The notes under the pieces were generated by a model, which was not told the DNA's origin, made no database searches, and saw only the letters and a program-made list of their open reading frames with translations. The position numbers were made by a program, and so were the translations under genes. This document shows, in pieces, positions 1 to 10,110 of a stretch of DNA of 64,000 nt. Source of the stretch: Platerodrilus igneus (Eukaryota > Arthropoda > Insecta > Coleoptera > Lycidae); contig JARFIW010001366.1 of the NCBI GenBank assembly GCA_036346225.1, positions 186,001-250,000 of the forward strand, read 5' to 3'. The stretch's first letter is position 1, and every line of letters starts with the position of its first letter.

Positions 1-458
1 CTCGTCTCAAAAAAAATTACCACGTAAGCATCTCGCTTACTCCAAACACAATAGCACACAAGTGACCGTCTCGAAAACGAATCTCACTTACGTGATCATT
101 CACCTAACTCAGATTAAACACACGCACCAAAATGAAACAACAAACATTTACATGGTCTCACCACAACCACAACAACCACACACACCAAACAATCCACTTG
201 GCCTTACCTATTTAAATAGATAATTTGTTAACACGCATGACATTACCAACACTACTGCAACTCTACTACGAACCAAAGCAAAAACGCAGACAAAATTACA
301 TTTTATCTGAACTAACTACTTAATTTAAATAATCCAAAAACACATTTCTTGAGGAATAAAAGTACCTGAAATAACTGGCGATCTCCATGAGCAACAAGGT
401 ACCAGAACAGCTTTCAATTAATCACCTCTATTCAACAAAAAAAATCATAAACGACGAA
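1..458 (-). other. 3' noncoding part of Gypsy-like element A
   Basis: This stretch lies just beyond the integrase stop codon of element A on the minus strand and runs off the window edge. It is AC-rich and has no credible reading frame. Short motifs such as tctcgcttac and gtctcg resemble those in the repeat at 2028-2265, so it may include part of an LTR. No boundary can be placed because the rest of the element is outside the window. Confidence 0.4.
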
Positions 459-1829
459 TTAATCTTTTGGGGGATAGTCTGGACTGATGGCGGAATAGGG
501 TTTCAGATCTTTAATATGCCATCTACCTGCTCTCGATCCGTCCAAATTAACCAAATCATATACCACACTCGAGCACTTCTTTTTAACTATACTTAAAACA
601 AACTTTGGGGCAAGTTTAGCAGAAAATTTATTACTCGCACTCGACAATACTTTATTGGACCTCCATACTTTATTACCTACTTCAAAAGAAATATTTCTCC
701 TCCTTAAATTATATTGATTACTCGAACGTTCATAAGCTAAATGCAGTTTTGTTCGGACATCTTCAAATACCTTAAAAATACCTTGACGATCTGAAGTATA
801 TAATGGGCGACTACCAGGAATGATTTCGATATCACTTTCGGGAGTAAATCCACTACCATAAAACTTACCAGTGATAGGGATGTGACGGCCAAAAACTAAA
901 AAATTCGGCGTATAACCCGTCGACTCATGTTTAGCAGAATTAATAGCAAATTGGATCTGCGCTAACTCAGTATCCCATGTATCATGTTCTTCAAGATAAG
1001 ATCGAATGGCTGTCCCTACTGTTCTATTAATTCTCTCGACAAAATTACACTGCGGCGCATAAACAGCATTATACCATATTTTCTGAATTTCAAATCTATT
1101 ACATAACGACCTAAAAATTCGACCAGCTAAATTTGAATCATTATCGCAAATAATAAATTGGGGCACTCCAAACACTAAGAAAACTTTTTGTTTCATAAAC
1201 TGTTCTATAACGTGAGACTTTGCACTGCGTAAAGGATGTAAAATTGTATATTTTGAAAACCAATCTCCGACTACCAAAAGCCATTTAAATCCTAATTTCG
1301 AGCGAGGGAATGGACCCATAAGATCCAATGCAATTATCTGAAATGGACATTTAGCTTCTTTCTCTTTTCCCATTAAACATAAAGGACCTGCATTAGAAGA
1401 TTTTTGTGCACCACACACTAAACATGCTCGACAAAATTTCAGCACATCTAAACTCATTTTTGGCCAATAATAATTTTCCTGAACTCTGGCAATAGTCTTC
1501 GAAAATCCAAAATGTCCCGCAACTGAGGGATCATGACACGATCTGATAACTTCCTCCCGTTGGGCTTTTGGAACTAAATATTTCCACTCGACGATGTTAG
1601 ATGTTAAAGGCAAATTCGACGGAATAAACTTAAAAACAAACTCATTCTCAACTTTCCATTGAGGGTACTTCTCAGGTGACATCAAAATCTTATCACGTAA
1701 TGACACATACCAATTTTCTAAATTATCAAGCTAGACCTCTATTAAATTTACGATATGATGTTCTTCTGGAACTGCACGACTAAGACAATCGGAATCAACA
1801 TTAACTTTACTTTTTCTATGAATTTCGCA
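459..1829 (-). pseudogene. Gypsy-type pol, RNase H tail and integrase
   Basis: This is the 3' part of a Ty3/Gypsy polyprotein. Integrase inserts element cDNA into host DNA in the nucleus. Seen: the end of RNase H with a motif like DCLSRAVP, an in-frame TAG at 1731-1733, then a 415-codon open stretch (459-1706). The integrase has the H-H-C-C zinc finger (HDPSVAGHFG, then CRACLVCG) and a core with D in ALDLMGPF, D in ICDNDSN and E in NFVERINRT, exactly 35 residues between the last two, so the DD35E triad is intact. The C-terminus carries WHIKDLKPY. The upstream gag, protease and reverse transcriptase are not found in the next kilobase. Its closest relative here is the integrase at 46157-47077. 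I call it a pseudogene because of the stop and the missing 5' half, although the integrase itself is open. Confidence 0.9.
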
Positions 1830-2835
1830 AACAATGATAACTTTAGACGTAATAAAATTTATATATTGAATTGCTTTCAACCTTCCATTGAGAATAACAA
1901 TAATTAAATATTCTGGTACACTCTTACACTACTCATAATCAAACTGTTAAGAAAAACTATAGTGCTTCACAACGCATAAACTTGCTAGAATGACAAACTC
2001 CTCTATGAGCCTCACCTAGACTAATAAACAAAAAAAATTACATCATAACTAACCTCCAATAATGATGACAAAATTGCTAAAGCGACAAACTTATCACGAG
2101 TCTCGTTTAGACTTATGTAATGCTGAGCGACCAACTCTCCACGAGTCTCGTCTAGACTAATATACCGCTATCCGACAAACTACTACGACAAATTTCGCTT
2201 AGACTTACAAACCTCTTAACATACTGCGTTGCAATGCGAATATAAATAAAAAAAATTGCTACCAAATCGAATCAAAAACGTGCCGATGCACAAGAGCAAA
2301 TTTTCAAACAATACTTCAACAGCAAAAACCTGTGTACCAAATTCTTAAAGCATTATTTCTTAAATCAAGAAATTAAACAACAACTATTATAACTAATGAG
2401 AATGGAAGATGAACCTACTATCGATATAGTACATCCAGAATCAAATAAACCTATACTATCTATATCAAACAACTTTACTATCACATATCGTCGATTATCA
2501 CCAGATTTTTCAATAAATAACGAGTCAGTCTTGGGTTGTGAATTAGTATGACAAAAAAATTTTACTACACTTAACTAATCTGACCAATCTTTTTTACTAA
2601 CATAATTCTTCTGCTCACAAAACATAACTGCTGTCTTTTTTAACCAGTTCAACTCTGAAATAACGAAAAAAATTTTACTTTAATACAAATTTATACCTGC
2701 TACAACATTTAGACAACTATCGAATAAGCTTTGAGGTTCCAGACACGACATGAGTACTATGAAAAAAAATTTTAACCAAACTATTTTGAGTTTACCACAA
2801 GCCAATAGTTAAACGATATTGTAACAACTTGTTAC
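1830..2835. other. Decayed stretch between integrase A and PBS-like tracts
   Basis: If element A were complete, gag to RNase H would lie here, but only about 1 kb remains and I recognise no gag, protease or reverse transcriptase on the minus strand. A plus-strand open stretch of about 50 codons begins near 2401 (MRMEDEP...) and matches nothing I know. The stretch includes the repeat listed separately at 2028-2265. Confidence 0.4.
2028..2265. repeat. Repeat shared with 52094-52328
   Basis: Both copies carry the ordered blocks gctaaa-cgacaaacttac, tctcgtctaga-ttat, taatgctgag-gacc, tctcgtctagact-atat and tgcgttg-aat. The spacing is similar and divergence is substantial. The two loci are about 50 kb apart in the same orientation. 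It is probably part of the LTR or leader of the family that includes element A. Confidence 0.6.
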
Positions 2836-2990
2836 TAATCGAGCAAACCCTTTTTAAACGAACGACCATCGAGCCTCACGTTGGTTGCGCTAGTAAAGCA
2901 ATAAATTTTTTTTCTCTTTTCTTTACTTTTTACTAATGCACGCTCCACGTTGTTTGGGAGTCAGTAAAGCGTAATTTTTTTTTAGCTTCT
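2836..2990 (-). repeat. Duplicated PBS-like tracts, minus orientation
   Basis: Two tracts resemble the 3' end of tRNA-Lys as seen on the plus strand: tcgagcctcacgttggttgcg from 2869 and gctccacgttgtttgggagt from 2942. Each is followed by a similar spacer (agtaaagca-taaatttttttt and agtaaagcgtaattttttttt). A weaker third tract begins at tcgagcaaaccc, about 2839. In the minus orientation they read as degenerate versions of the PBS TGGCGCCCAACGTGGGG. Confidence 0.55.
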
Positions 2991-4734
2991 TTGTTGATGG
3001 ATAAAGTGAAGCTTTAATTATTCGCGGCTAAGTCTGGGAATTACCCCAAGGGTGAGCAATGAGAAAAGGGTGTGGTGATGGTCTAAACTCTACAATAAAC
3101 TAACAAAAGGAAAATGGGTTGAGCGCCACTGTATCTGTATGAACGGTTACACTAAAGATTGAATACTCCTATGAGAAGATACAGAAACTCACGGGATATA
3201 AACGCAATAAAAACTTACAACTTACTAAACTAATGTATCTGGAAACCTCTGGAACATACTTACGACCTCTCCGATCTCGATGAACCTGGAACAAAATCAC
3301 AACAAATTCTCTATTAGAAAGACACAGTTTGTGCTTTCCAATAAAAATACATGCCAATAATTACAGGTGGATAATATTGAGATTACCACACCAAAGATAT
3401 TTAAATCAAAAATAAATACCTAGAACAAACCAGTTGTAGCATATCTGGGCTTTTTAAATTACTTCAGCCTCGTATAATTTCATAGACCAACAAACTTATT
3501 TACCTTAAAAATTTAGTAAATTTAATTATGCATGGAATAAAAAACTTGAGTCTAAAATGAAATTTAATATAGTTTCTCTTTCTTGAATTTTTCTTTAAAT
3601 ATGTTTACAAAATGAACAAATAAAATCGAGTTTTCAATACATCTGTCTTTGACATAACAGAACCTTAAGTTAATAATAATATATCAAAACAAGTTTTGGC
3701 ACCAAGCATTCAGATCTGAGTATTGGTTCACATGTGTCTCAAACGTTATTTCTAAAAAAAATCGAATCACATGTAGTTAACTTAGACAAACAACTTTTCA
3801 TTTATATCTGGTTTTAGAGGCTTATTAAAATTTTAATATGAGTAAATAAATATTTTAAAAGTAAGAAATGGACTTTGAAATATCATAATGTTAGCAAGTG
3901 AATTTATGCAAATTTTACAAAACTATTACTGTAGTAATTCGTGGCTATTTTCTCACACGCTGTTCTATACATACAAAATTTAACTTAACCAAACGATCCT
4001 TGAAAATTATTTAAGTAAGCACTCACGAATTGTCACAAATAAAGCAAAAAAGAAGATTTGATACCTGTAGGTGTTGATGTTTTCAAATCTAATTATTAAA
4101 CGTCGACGTACATGCTTCGAAATGTGTTCATCAAATTGTTGTGACGAAACTTTAAATCACGGCTGTACTTGCACTGATAAATGAACAGCTTTCCAGCCTT
4201 GGGTTCAACTATAATACCTTCATTCTAGTCCATCATCTTAATTCTCCGTAATGTCATACGCCTTAACAAATCCTAGCACAATATCTACCCCACGCCAATT
4301 CGCAAGCCCCACTTCTCCAAAGAATGGAGATTCATCCTTCTTAAGAAAATACACTGCCAACTCGACTACATTTAGAAGAAGCAATGGCCGTCCTCGTTAG
4401 TACGACACACCTTATTTGCCTGGCGCAATACCTCGTGACTAGTACACGCACGCGCTATCCTAATTCTACCGAATGAAGAGGAAGAATTCGCCTGTAAGGT
4501 AGACAACACAAACTACTAGACCCCATATAAATACGTTCCTTGAAAATTATAATATTATTAAATACCTCCGTGCAAAGCATTTAAGTTATTTAAGCGAACA
4601 TGGTTTCCCGTTTTCAGATAGGATTATTTCTTTTAGACATTATAGCATCAAATACGAGAATTAAATACCACAGAATAAATCTATGCTGAAGCGATTCTTA
4701 CAAACATGGTGCTATAGAATATATATTCGTTACA
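2991..4734. other. Intergenic or unrecognised repeat DNA
   Basis: No gene is recognised. The first part may be the 5' LTR of element A, since it lies on the far side of the PBS-like tracts, but I found no second copy to prove it. The stretch 4230-4530 is clearly less AT-rich than its surroundings and contains the small open frame listed separately. The remainder is AT-rich with no notable structure. Confidence 0.4.
4238..4396 (-). pseudogene. Short unrecognised coding-like frame
   Basis: The minus strand is open for 52 codons, ending at a TAA (plus-strand tta 4238-4240). The peptide is globular-looking, with segments such as SPFFGEVGLANWRGVDIVL and GFVKAYDITEN, and the DNA is GC-richer than its flanks. 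It has no start codon in context. I do not recognise the family. It could be a stray exon or part of an old element. Confidence 0.25.
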
Positions 4735-6110
4735 GTAGAAAGAAGCCTCTAAAATGTGTTGCTACAGATGTATGATGAAGATATCATGAACAGACAAAGT
4801 TAAGAACGAAAAGGTACTAAAAATGGTACGGGAAGAAAGAAATATCTGGAAAACGGTAAAAAATAGGAGAGATAGGATGATAGGTCACATACTACGGCAT
4901 GTGGGAATAGTGCGAAATATATTAAAAGAAGAGATAGGAAAAAAAAGAAGAGGCAGACCTAGGTTAGACTACTGCACACAGATAGTAAAAGATGTAGGCT
5001 GTAGGGGTTTCAGGGAAATGCGTAGGCTAGCCCAGAATAGAAATCAATGGAGGTACGCATCCTACCAATCCCAAGATGGATAAACTAATGACGAAGAAAT
5101 AACTGTGCTTAAACATGATGATTATTATAAGTAACTATAAGAATTGGTTGGGCAATATTCTCGAATAATGTTTAGCGTGTGAAAGGATTTACTGGAAAAC
5201 CATTACTTCGGCAAATGTCTAAGTGTTGGGGGATCTTAGTAGTCACAGGTTGCTTAACCCACTTCACTGAATCTCGCTGAAATAGGGCATAAAATTAGAA
5301 AATAATAGAAGGGGAACGAGCTGAATACACATGCTGTGTAAGAATTTCAGTTAACTATGTGGGCTAGCTCAGAATATAAATAAGTGCAGGTACATGTACA
5401 ACCAGTTTTGAGACGGAAAACCTAATGACAAAAAAATAAGCGCAGATAAATCTGATAATTAGTATAAACAACTAGTTGTTGGTTAGGAAATATCTGCATC
5501 TAATGATGACTGTGAGAAAAGATATATTGGAAAATATATTAAATCGGTAAATGGTTAAGTGTTGGGGGACCTGGCAGTCACAGGCTGCTTACCTCCCTTC
5601 ACAACCACTGAAAGTCGGAGAAATAGGGTATATAATTGTAAAACAATAGAAAGTGACCGAACTGCATCTAACAAGAAAGAACAGCGCCTATGAGGAAAGA
5701 CAACAAACATAGAACAAGAAGAAAATTGTTGAAAGCATATGTGTGGAGCACAGCACAGTATGCCTATGAAATACGGGCAGTTTGAAACGTAGACAGAAAA
5801 ACGGTAGCAGCCTTTTGAAATGCTGTGCTTCAGATGTATGAGGACGATAGCATGAACAGACAAAGATAAAAACAAATAGGTTATAGAAATAGTAGGGGAA
5901 CAAGGACATCTGAGGAAAAAGATAAGGATAATAGAAGGGCAGAATATGTTCTAAGGTATTTTTGGGAAATAATATGGGATATATTACAAGCAGAGATAGA
6001 AAAAAGAGGTAGATGTAGACCTAGATCAGATAGTTATAGATGCAAACTGTGCAAATTTCAGGGAAATCTGTATGTTAGCCCAGAATAGGGAACAATGACC
6101 ATCATTGTTT
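4735..6110 (+). mobile_element. RTE-type LINE 3' end in about three tandem units
   Basis: Only the 3' end of the LINE is present. Unit 1 holds the C-terminal coding region (4757-5083) and a 3' UTR ending near the marker gttggggga-ct--agtcacagg at 5225. Unit 2 (about 5338-5650) is a shortened, decayed copy with the same marker at 5561. Unit 3 (about 5650-6108) is a decayed C-terminal region. The segment aatagggtatataattgtaaaacaatag and the C-terminal sequence recur in the same order in the minus-strand copy at 54804-55760. Endonuclease and reverse transcriptase are absent, as expected for 5' truncation. Confidence 0.75.
4757..5083 (+). pseudogene. LINE ORF2 C-terminal domain fragment
   Basis: The frame reads KMCCYRCMMKIS, then a TGA, then an 86-codon open stretch ending at 5083. 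The peptide has the features of the C-terminus of insect endonuclease-reverse transcriptase LINEs: RRDRMIGHILRH, IGKKRRGRPR and DYCTQIVKDVGC, ending near AQNRNQWR. It is nearly the same as the minus-strand copy at 55521-55760, so both belong to one family. The role of this basic, Cys/His-bearing tail is probably nucleic-acid binding; that is inference. The stop and the missing upstream domains make it non-functional. Confidence 0.85.
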
Positions 6111-6240
6111 TTCGTCACCTGTTCAACGTATAAACATTTACTTTAACGGGAATCAATTCAACGCTTACAGCAACAATTAATCCGCCAATTGTGCTTTATG
6201 ATAAACATGAGTATGTTATTTTGATACGTTCTATTTAATT

Positions 6241-6789
6241 CCAAATGTGACGGAAACTAACAATAAATTTTATCTAGACGACATTGTACATACATTACCG
6301 TAAGGTACATATGAAGTGGCAGATATTAATTTGTTTATACGGCGCTGTGTGCACGATCTACGGGAATGTACGACTTCCAAACAATATATAATTGAAATTC
6401 GAGCAAATAACAACAGTTTACATACAGAAGTCAAAACATCAGGCGTAGTAGATTTTACGCAACCAAATTCAATTGGGTCATTGTTGGGTTTTGAACCTCG
6501 TAAGCTGCATGGTAACATTCTTGCTATTTCGGACCATCCAATCACTTCAATTTGCGTCGAATGAACTTTAATAGTAGGATCGTATCGTAATAACAAACCT
6601 GTACACATTTTACATCAATTTATTCCTACAGTTGCACCAGGCTACAAAATTATTGAAAATCCTATTAACATAACTTATATGCCGCTTAATATACGAACCA
6701 TTGATCACATTGTTGTCGATCAAGACGGTAATATCATCACTTTTCGTCAGGAAGCCATCACGATTAGACTTCATCGAAAACGCCTTTAA
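6241..6789 (+). pseudogene. Companion protein of double-jelly-roll virus-like module
   Basis: One frame (frame 1) runs through the whole stretch with only two stops, TAA at 6301 and TGA at 6562. The peptide includes FTQPNSIGSLLGFEPRKL and, after the second stop, APGYKIIENPINITYMPLN and VVDQDGNIITF. From general familiarity I place it in a protein family found next to double-jelly-roll capsid-like genes of Maverick/Polinton or adintovirus-like elements in arthropod genomes. Its function is not established. The preserved frame despite stops points to moderately old pseudogenisation. The next three remnants follow in the same orientation with almost no spacing, as in a compact viral gene block. 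Confidence 0.65.
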
Positions 6790-6932
6790 GCTATGGTATA
6801 TCGCTATGCGCATATAACGTTAAACCTATTAATGGGCGATTTGTCAGTCAAATTACCACTCGCATGCAGCCTAGACCACGGTTAACACCTGAAAACAATA
6901 AATTATTAAAAACGTTAGATTTCAAAAGTTAA
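6789..6932 (+). pseudogene. Small ORF of the virus-like module
   Basis: A 47-codon frame reads through VKPINGRFVSQITTRMQPRP and LTPENNKLLKTLDF before TAA at 6930-6932. It overlaps the end of the preceding remnant by one base and precedes the capsid-like remnant. This fits a short protein in the same gene block. I know of no function. It has no good start codon in this frame. Confidence 0.5.
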
Positions 6933-6978
6933 GTCGTTAAGATGGATAAGGATATTTTAAGGTAGGCAACGATCTCTA

Positions 6979-8020
6979 TTTGATACGGTCATTATTAGTG
7001 CTGAAAAGCTTATGCATACACCGTGTTCTAATACTAGATATGATAGAAACGACGTTATCAGAATTCTAATCGAGAACTAAGACGTCTACACCTTACCATA
7101 GGATAGTGTAATTTACATTGAGGGTACAATGCGTAAAGCTGATGGTACTGTTTCAACTAGAGCTAGTTTTGCTAATAATGGAACTTTGTTTTTGTTTGAT
7201 GAAATACGATATGAACTAGGAGAAAAGACTATCGATGGAGTTCGTAATCCAGGTATAACCACAACAATAAAAAATTACCTATTTTACAACCTGAGTGAAA
7301 GTCATCGTTTTCGCAATGCTGTTTGGTCACCCATTGAGAAAATTGACCTCGTTGGTAACAATGGCAACTTTAATGTATGCATTTTCTTGCGCATGGCTTT
7401 GGGATTTGCTGAAGACTATTGAAGAATTCTTTTAAACATTAAGCAGGAACTTCTCCTTATTAGAGGTAGCTCTGATAATGCAGTCATGCAGAATTCTGAT
7501 AACGAGGAAGTAATAAAAATTTCTATAACACACATAACGTGACGAATTCCGCACATTACAGTTGCCGGCGCAGAGCGCTTAAAGCTATTCAGACATCTTC
7601 AACGTAATGTTACTATGGAACCTAGTTTTTGCTGTTGGAAACTAGACGAATACATAGAATTGCATACAACACATACTCATACGTGGGCTCTAAAAACCGC
7701 TTCTCAAGTAGAAAAACCACGTTTTAACATAGTGTGCATTCGATTCGACGCTTCTCACAAAAAAGGACGTAGTCAATTTGACCACAGTAAGTTAACCAAT
7801 ATGAAACTACATTTGGTTTCCTCCACGTATCCTCAATGTAGATTTCAAGGCCAACAGTTTTTCCAAATTATGTGTAATGTATGTACACTTTCAGCATCCA
7901 TACTATGGAAGGGTTAGCGAACCTATATTAACACCACAAGAATTTTTAGCTCAAACTCCATTGGTGGTTATCGATTGCTCGCATCAACGCGAAATAGTTG
8001 ACGTACGATTAGATTTTTAA
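6979..8020 (+). pseudogene. Double-jelly-roll capsid-like protein remnant
   Basis: A frame of about 345 codons is recognisable as the double-jelly-roll-like protein family of arthropod genomes, related to major capsid proteins of Maverick/Polinton and adintovirus-like elements. Seen in order: FLFDEIRYELGEKTIDGVRN (from about 7189), a segment ending LRMALGFAEDY with TGA at 7420, LLLIRGSSDNAV, another TGA near 7540, VEKPRFNIVC, SQFDHSKLTNMKLHL, then a frameshift near 7860-7900 and a new frame ending VVIDCSHQREIVDVRLDF, TAA 8018-8020. Two more stops lie before 7129. It cannot make a protein. The family assignment comes from recognised motifs and was not confirmed by a search. In a live element this protein would form the capsid shell. 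Confidence 0.7.
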
Positions 8021-8125
8021 ATGGAAAAAGTTCTTAAAGCACAAACGACAGGGTATTGTTTCATACTTCACGATCGTGTTGTGCGGTACAATCCAACAAC
8101 AAATATAGTACACGAAGCGCAATAA
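8021..8125 (+). pseudogene. Short ORF after the capsid-like remnant
   Basis: The ATG follows the preceding TAA directly. The frame encodes 34 residues including YCFILHDRVVRYNPTTNIVH and stops at 8123-8125. Its placement in the block suggests it belongs to the virus-like module. Its function is unknown to me. Confidence 0.45.
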
Positions 8126-8133
8126 AGACTCTA

Positions 8134-8637
8134 TTAATCTTCGATGTTCAGGGTTTTAAAATTATAAATTATGAATTTTGATTTAAAGAACCTGCGCTTA
8201 TTTCACTTCAATACAAAAGTGTTGCTGCAACTTATATATTCAAACCACCATTTACTTGGAACAAACTCGTAGCTCGCTACAAATGTCAAAATTTCTGGCT
8301 TACCAGGAATTTTCATGGGATCTCCTGGAATGATGGGCATCTACCTAATACGTGTTTACATCACACATTGGTTCCTCTATTTAAAATTACACCGTATGTG
8401 TATGTTGAGAGATTGGAAAAACGGGCATGGCTACTTGAAGAATTTTCAAATCTTAAGGTATTCAAAATAGAAGATTTGGGGTATCCGACGTTACACAAAT
8501 TAAAGGACAGTCTTGGTTTTCTCATGTGTTTTTACCACTCTACAAAAAATCAATTTTTCAATTGTGCTACCAAACACCTTCTTTTACTTAAACGCTGGTA
8601 TTGTACATGTCATGGCCACTCACTCAAATTTTTTTAA
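8134..8637 (+). pseudogene. Small exonuclease-like protein remnant of the module
   Basis: One frame runs from LIFDVQGFKI through a TGA at 8179 to the end of an open stretch at 8637. Features: an acidic DVQGF start, FHGISWNDGHLP, then EDLGYPTLHKLKD with a C-x-YH element and CATKHLLLLKRW. It matches in outline a family of about 180 residues that accompanies the double-jelly-roll proteins in arthropod genomes. I think it may be an RNase H-fold exonuclease, but this is inference from the DxxG-like start and the Asp/Cys/His placement. It is broken by the stop and has no clear start codon. Confidence 0.5.
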
Positions 8638-8639
8638 AT

Positions 8640-8888
8640 AAAATACTTTTAATCACATTTGTAATATTTTACTACTGTAGAAGTTTCATTGCTATCATTA
8701 TATACTGTATCATCATCAATATTATATTCAATAAATCCATTAATAGATTTTAGAAAATAGTAATTTTTAATTAATAATTAATTTACATGTATAAACATTT
8801 TATTTTTTGCTAACCTAGCTGGTACTGTTTTATAAAAACCATTGTTATGTATTTGATGCAATTCTAACACAAATACATTTATTGATAT
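8640..8888. other. AT-rich spacer in the virus-like region
   Basis: No coding signal is seen. It ends at ATAT (8885-8888), which is duplicated after the solo LTR. Confidence 0.5.
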
Positions 8889-9417
8889 TGTTACGAACTA
8901 CTATTAGACAACTTGTCAAACACACAAGCTTCATAACCCAAATGCATTCTCCAGGAATCAAGAATGTTCTGGCACAATGAATCATCTATTTAATTCAGGG
9001 TATAAATAAGAGCGCTGATGAAGTACAGAGTTAGTGTAAATCTAAATGTGTAGTATAAATTATATCGTGTAAAGTTAATTAGTTACGCTTTTGAAAGTCC
9101 AAGAGTAAATATAAATTTCTGTTCTGTGAAGGTGTGTATTGTACCGCCAGCTTGTAGGACACATAAATAGACAAAGGTGTAATTAATAAATTATAGTAGT
9201 GTTTAGTGTTGTTGAGAAGCCTTATGGTTAAAAAGTTATTTTAAGAAGATATTAGTGCTTGTAAAGAACATTAATGTTATAGTGGTTCATAGTTAATTGT
9301 ACTGAAAACATCTATAAATAAGGCATATACTGTTAGTTAGACTTGTGAACAGTGAGTAATAAAGACCTGTTATTACTTGTTTTAAATTGGTGAACGCGTT
9401 AATAGTAGCCTGCTACA
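8889..9417 (+). mobile_element. Solo LTR with ATAT target duplication
   Basis: The 529 bp unit starts TGTTACG and ends TGCTACA and is flanked on both sides by ATAT (8885-8888 and 9418-9421). It contains a TATA-like box (ggtataaataagagc near 8999) and a polyadenylation signal, aataaag, near 9358. These are the parts of an LTR: U3 promoter, R and U5. A 4 bp ATAT duplication is the pattern of Gypsy elements such as Drosophila 17.6 and 297 (established). No internal region is present, so recombination between two LTRs probably removed it. Confidence 0.88.
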
Positions 9418-9593
9418 ATATATTATTCAATTTTTGAAACATTATTATTTGTGATAAAGAAACTGGAAGCTACATACCACTAGTATTCAGAACTTAACTA
9501 TGATATGGAAATGAAGAAGTTCGATTAGTGTTACCGTTTGTAGTAGAACATATAGAAGAAATGACGCCCCAGAAAAACAAGCTTTATCGTAGT

Positions 9594-10110
9594 GATTTTT
9601 AATATTTGTGCACGACTTTTTACGTTTAATTTGTTCAGGAAAGACGAAACTCTGGTACCCAATTCAATTTTATTTAGGTTAACTCCAAATGAAATTATTT
9701 ACCCTAAAGCCCATCCAGATTTGCTTTCTTGAAATTCGGAAAGCTTATTGATAATCTTGTCAACAACGTTTTCTGTAAACCAATCACCTAAATCTGTTGC
9801 TACATGCACAATTTCGTTTTTAGTATTAAAATATTTAAATTCTGTACAAACTGTATCATTTTGACTTTTTAATAAATTCCCTACAAAAGTTTGTGTTAAT
9901 CTTAAGTAAAGAATTATTTTTTAAGATGTTTTGAATTTTAACTTGAAATAATTCAAAAGAATCGTTTAGAAATTGTTTCACATCTAAGTTTGTAATAATC
10001 CCCATGCAAAACCTATCAGTAAATATTGATAATAATTCATGCCACTGAACACGTTTGTTTAACGGTAAAATTGAATCCTGATCTGAACGTCCTAAGAATT
10101 TAAGTGTGTT
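9594..10110 (-). pseudogene. Virus-like element protein remnant
   Basis: On the minus strand the reading starts LGRSDQDSILPLNKRVQW, then CMGIITNLDVKQFLNDSF, shifts frame, and continues EIVHVATDLGDWFTENVVDK, ESKSGWALG, a stop, and FGVNLNKIELGTRVSSFPEQ. The last part (a WAL stretch, then a Val-Asn-Lys stretch, then a Pro-Glu-x-Ile-like segment) resembles a protein of Maverick/adintovirus-like elements often found upstream of a protease-like domain. It ends abruptly near 9594. It opposes the capsid-like block and is separated from it by the solo LTR. It is clearly dead: one frameshift and at least one stop. Assignment is moderate to low. Confidence 0.45.
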
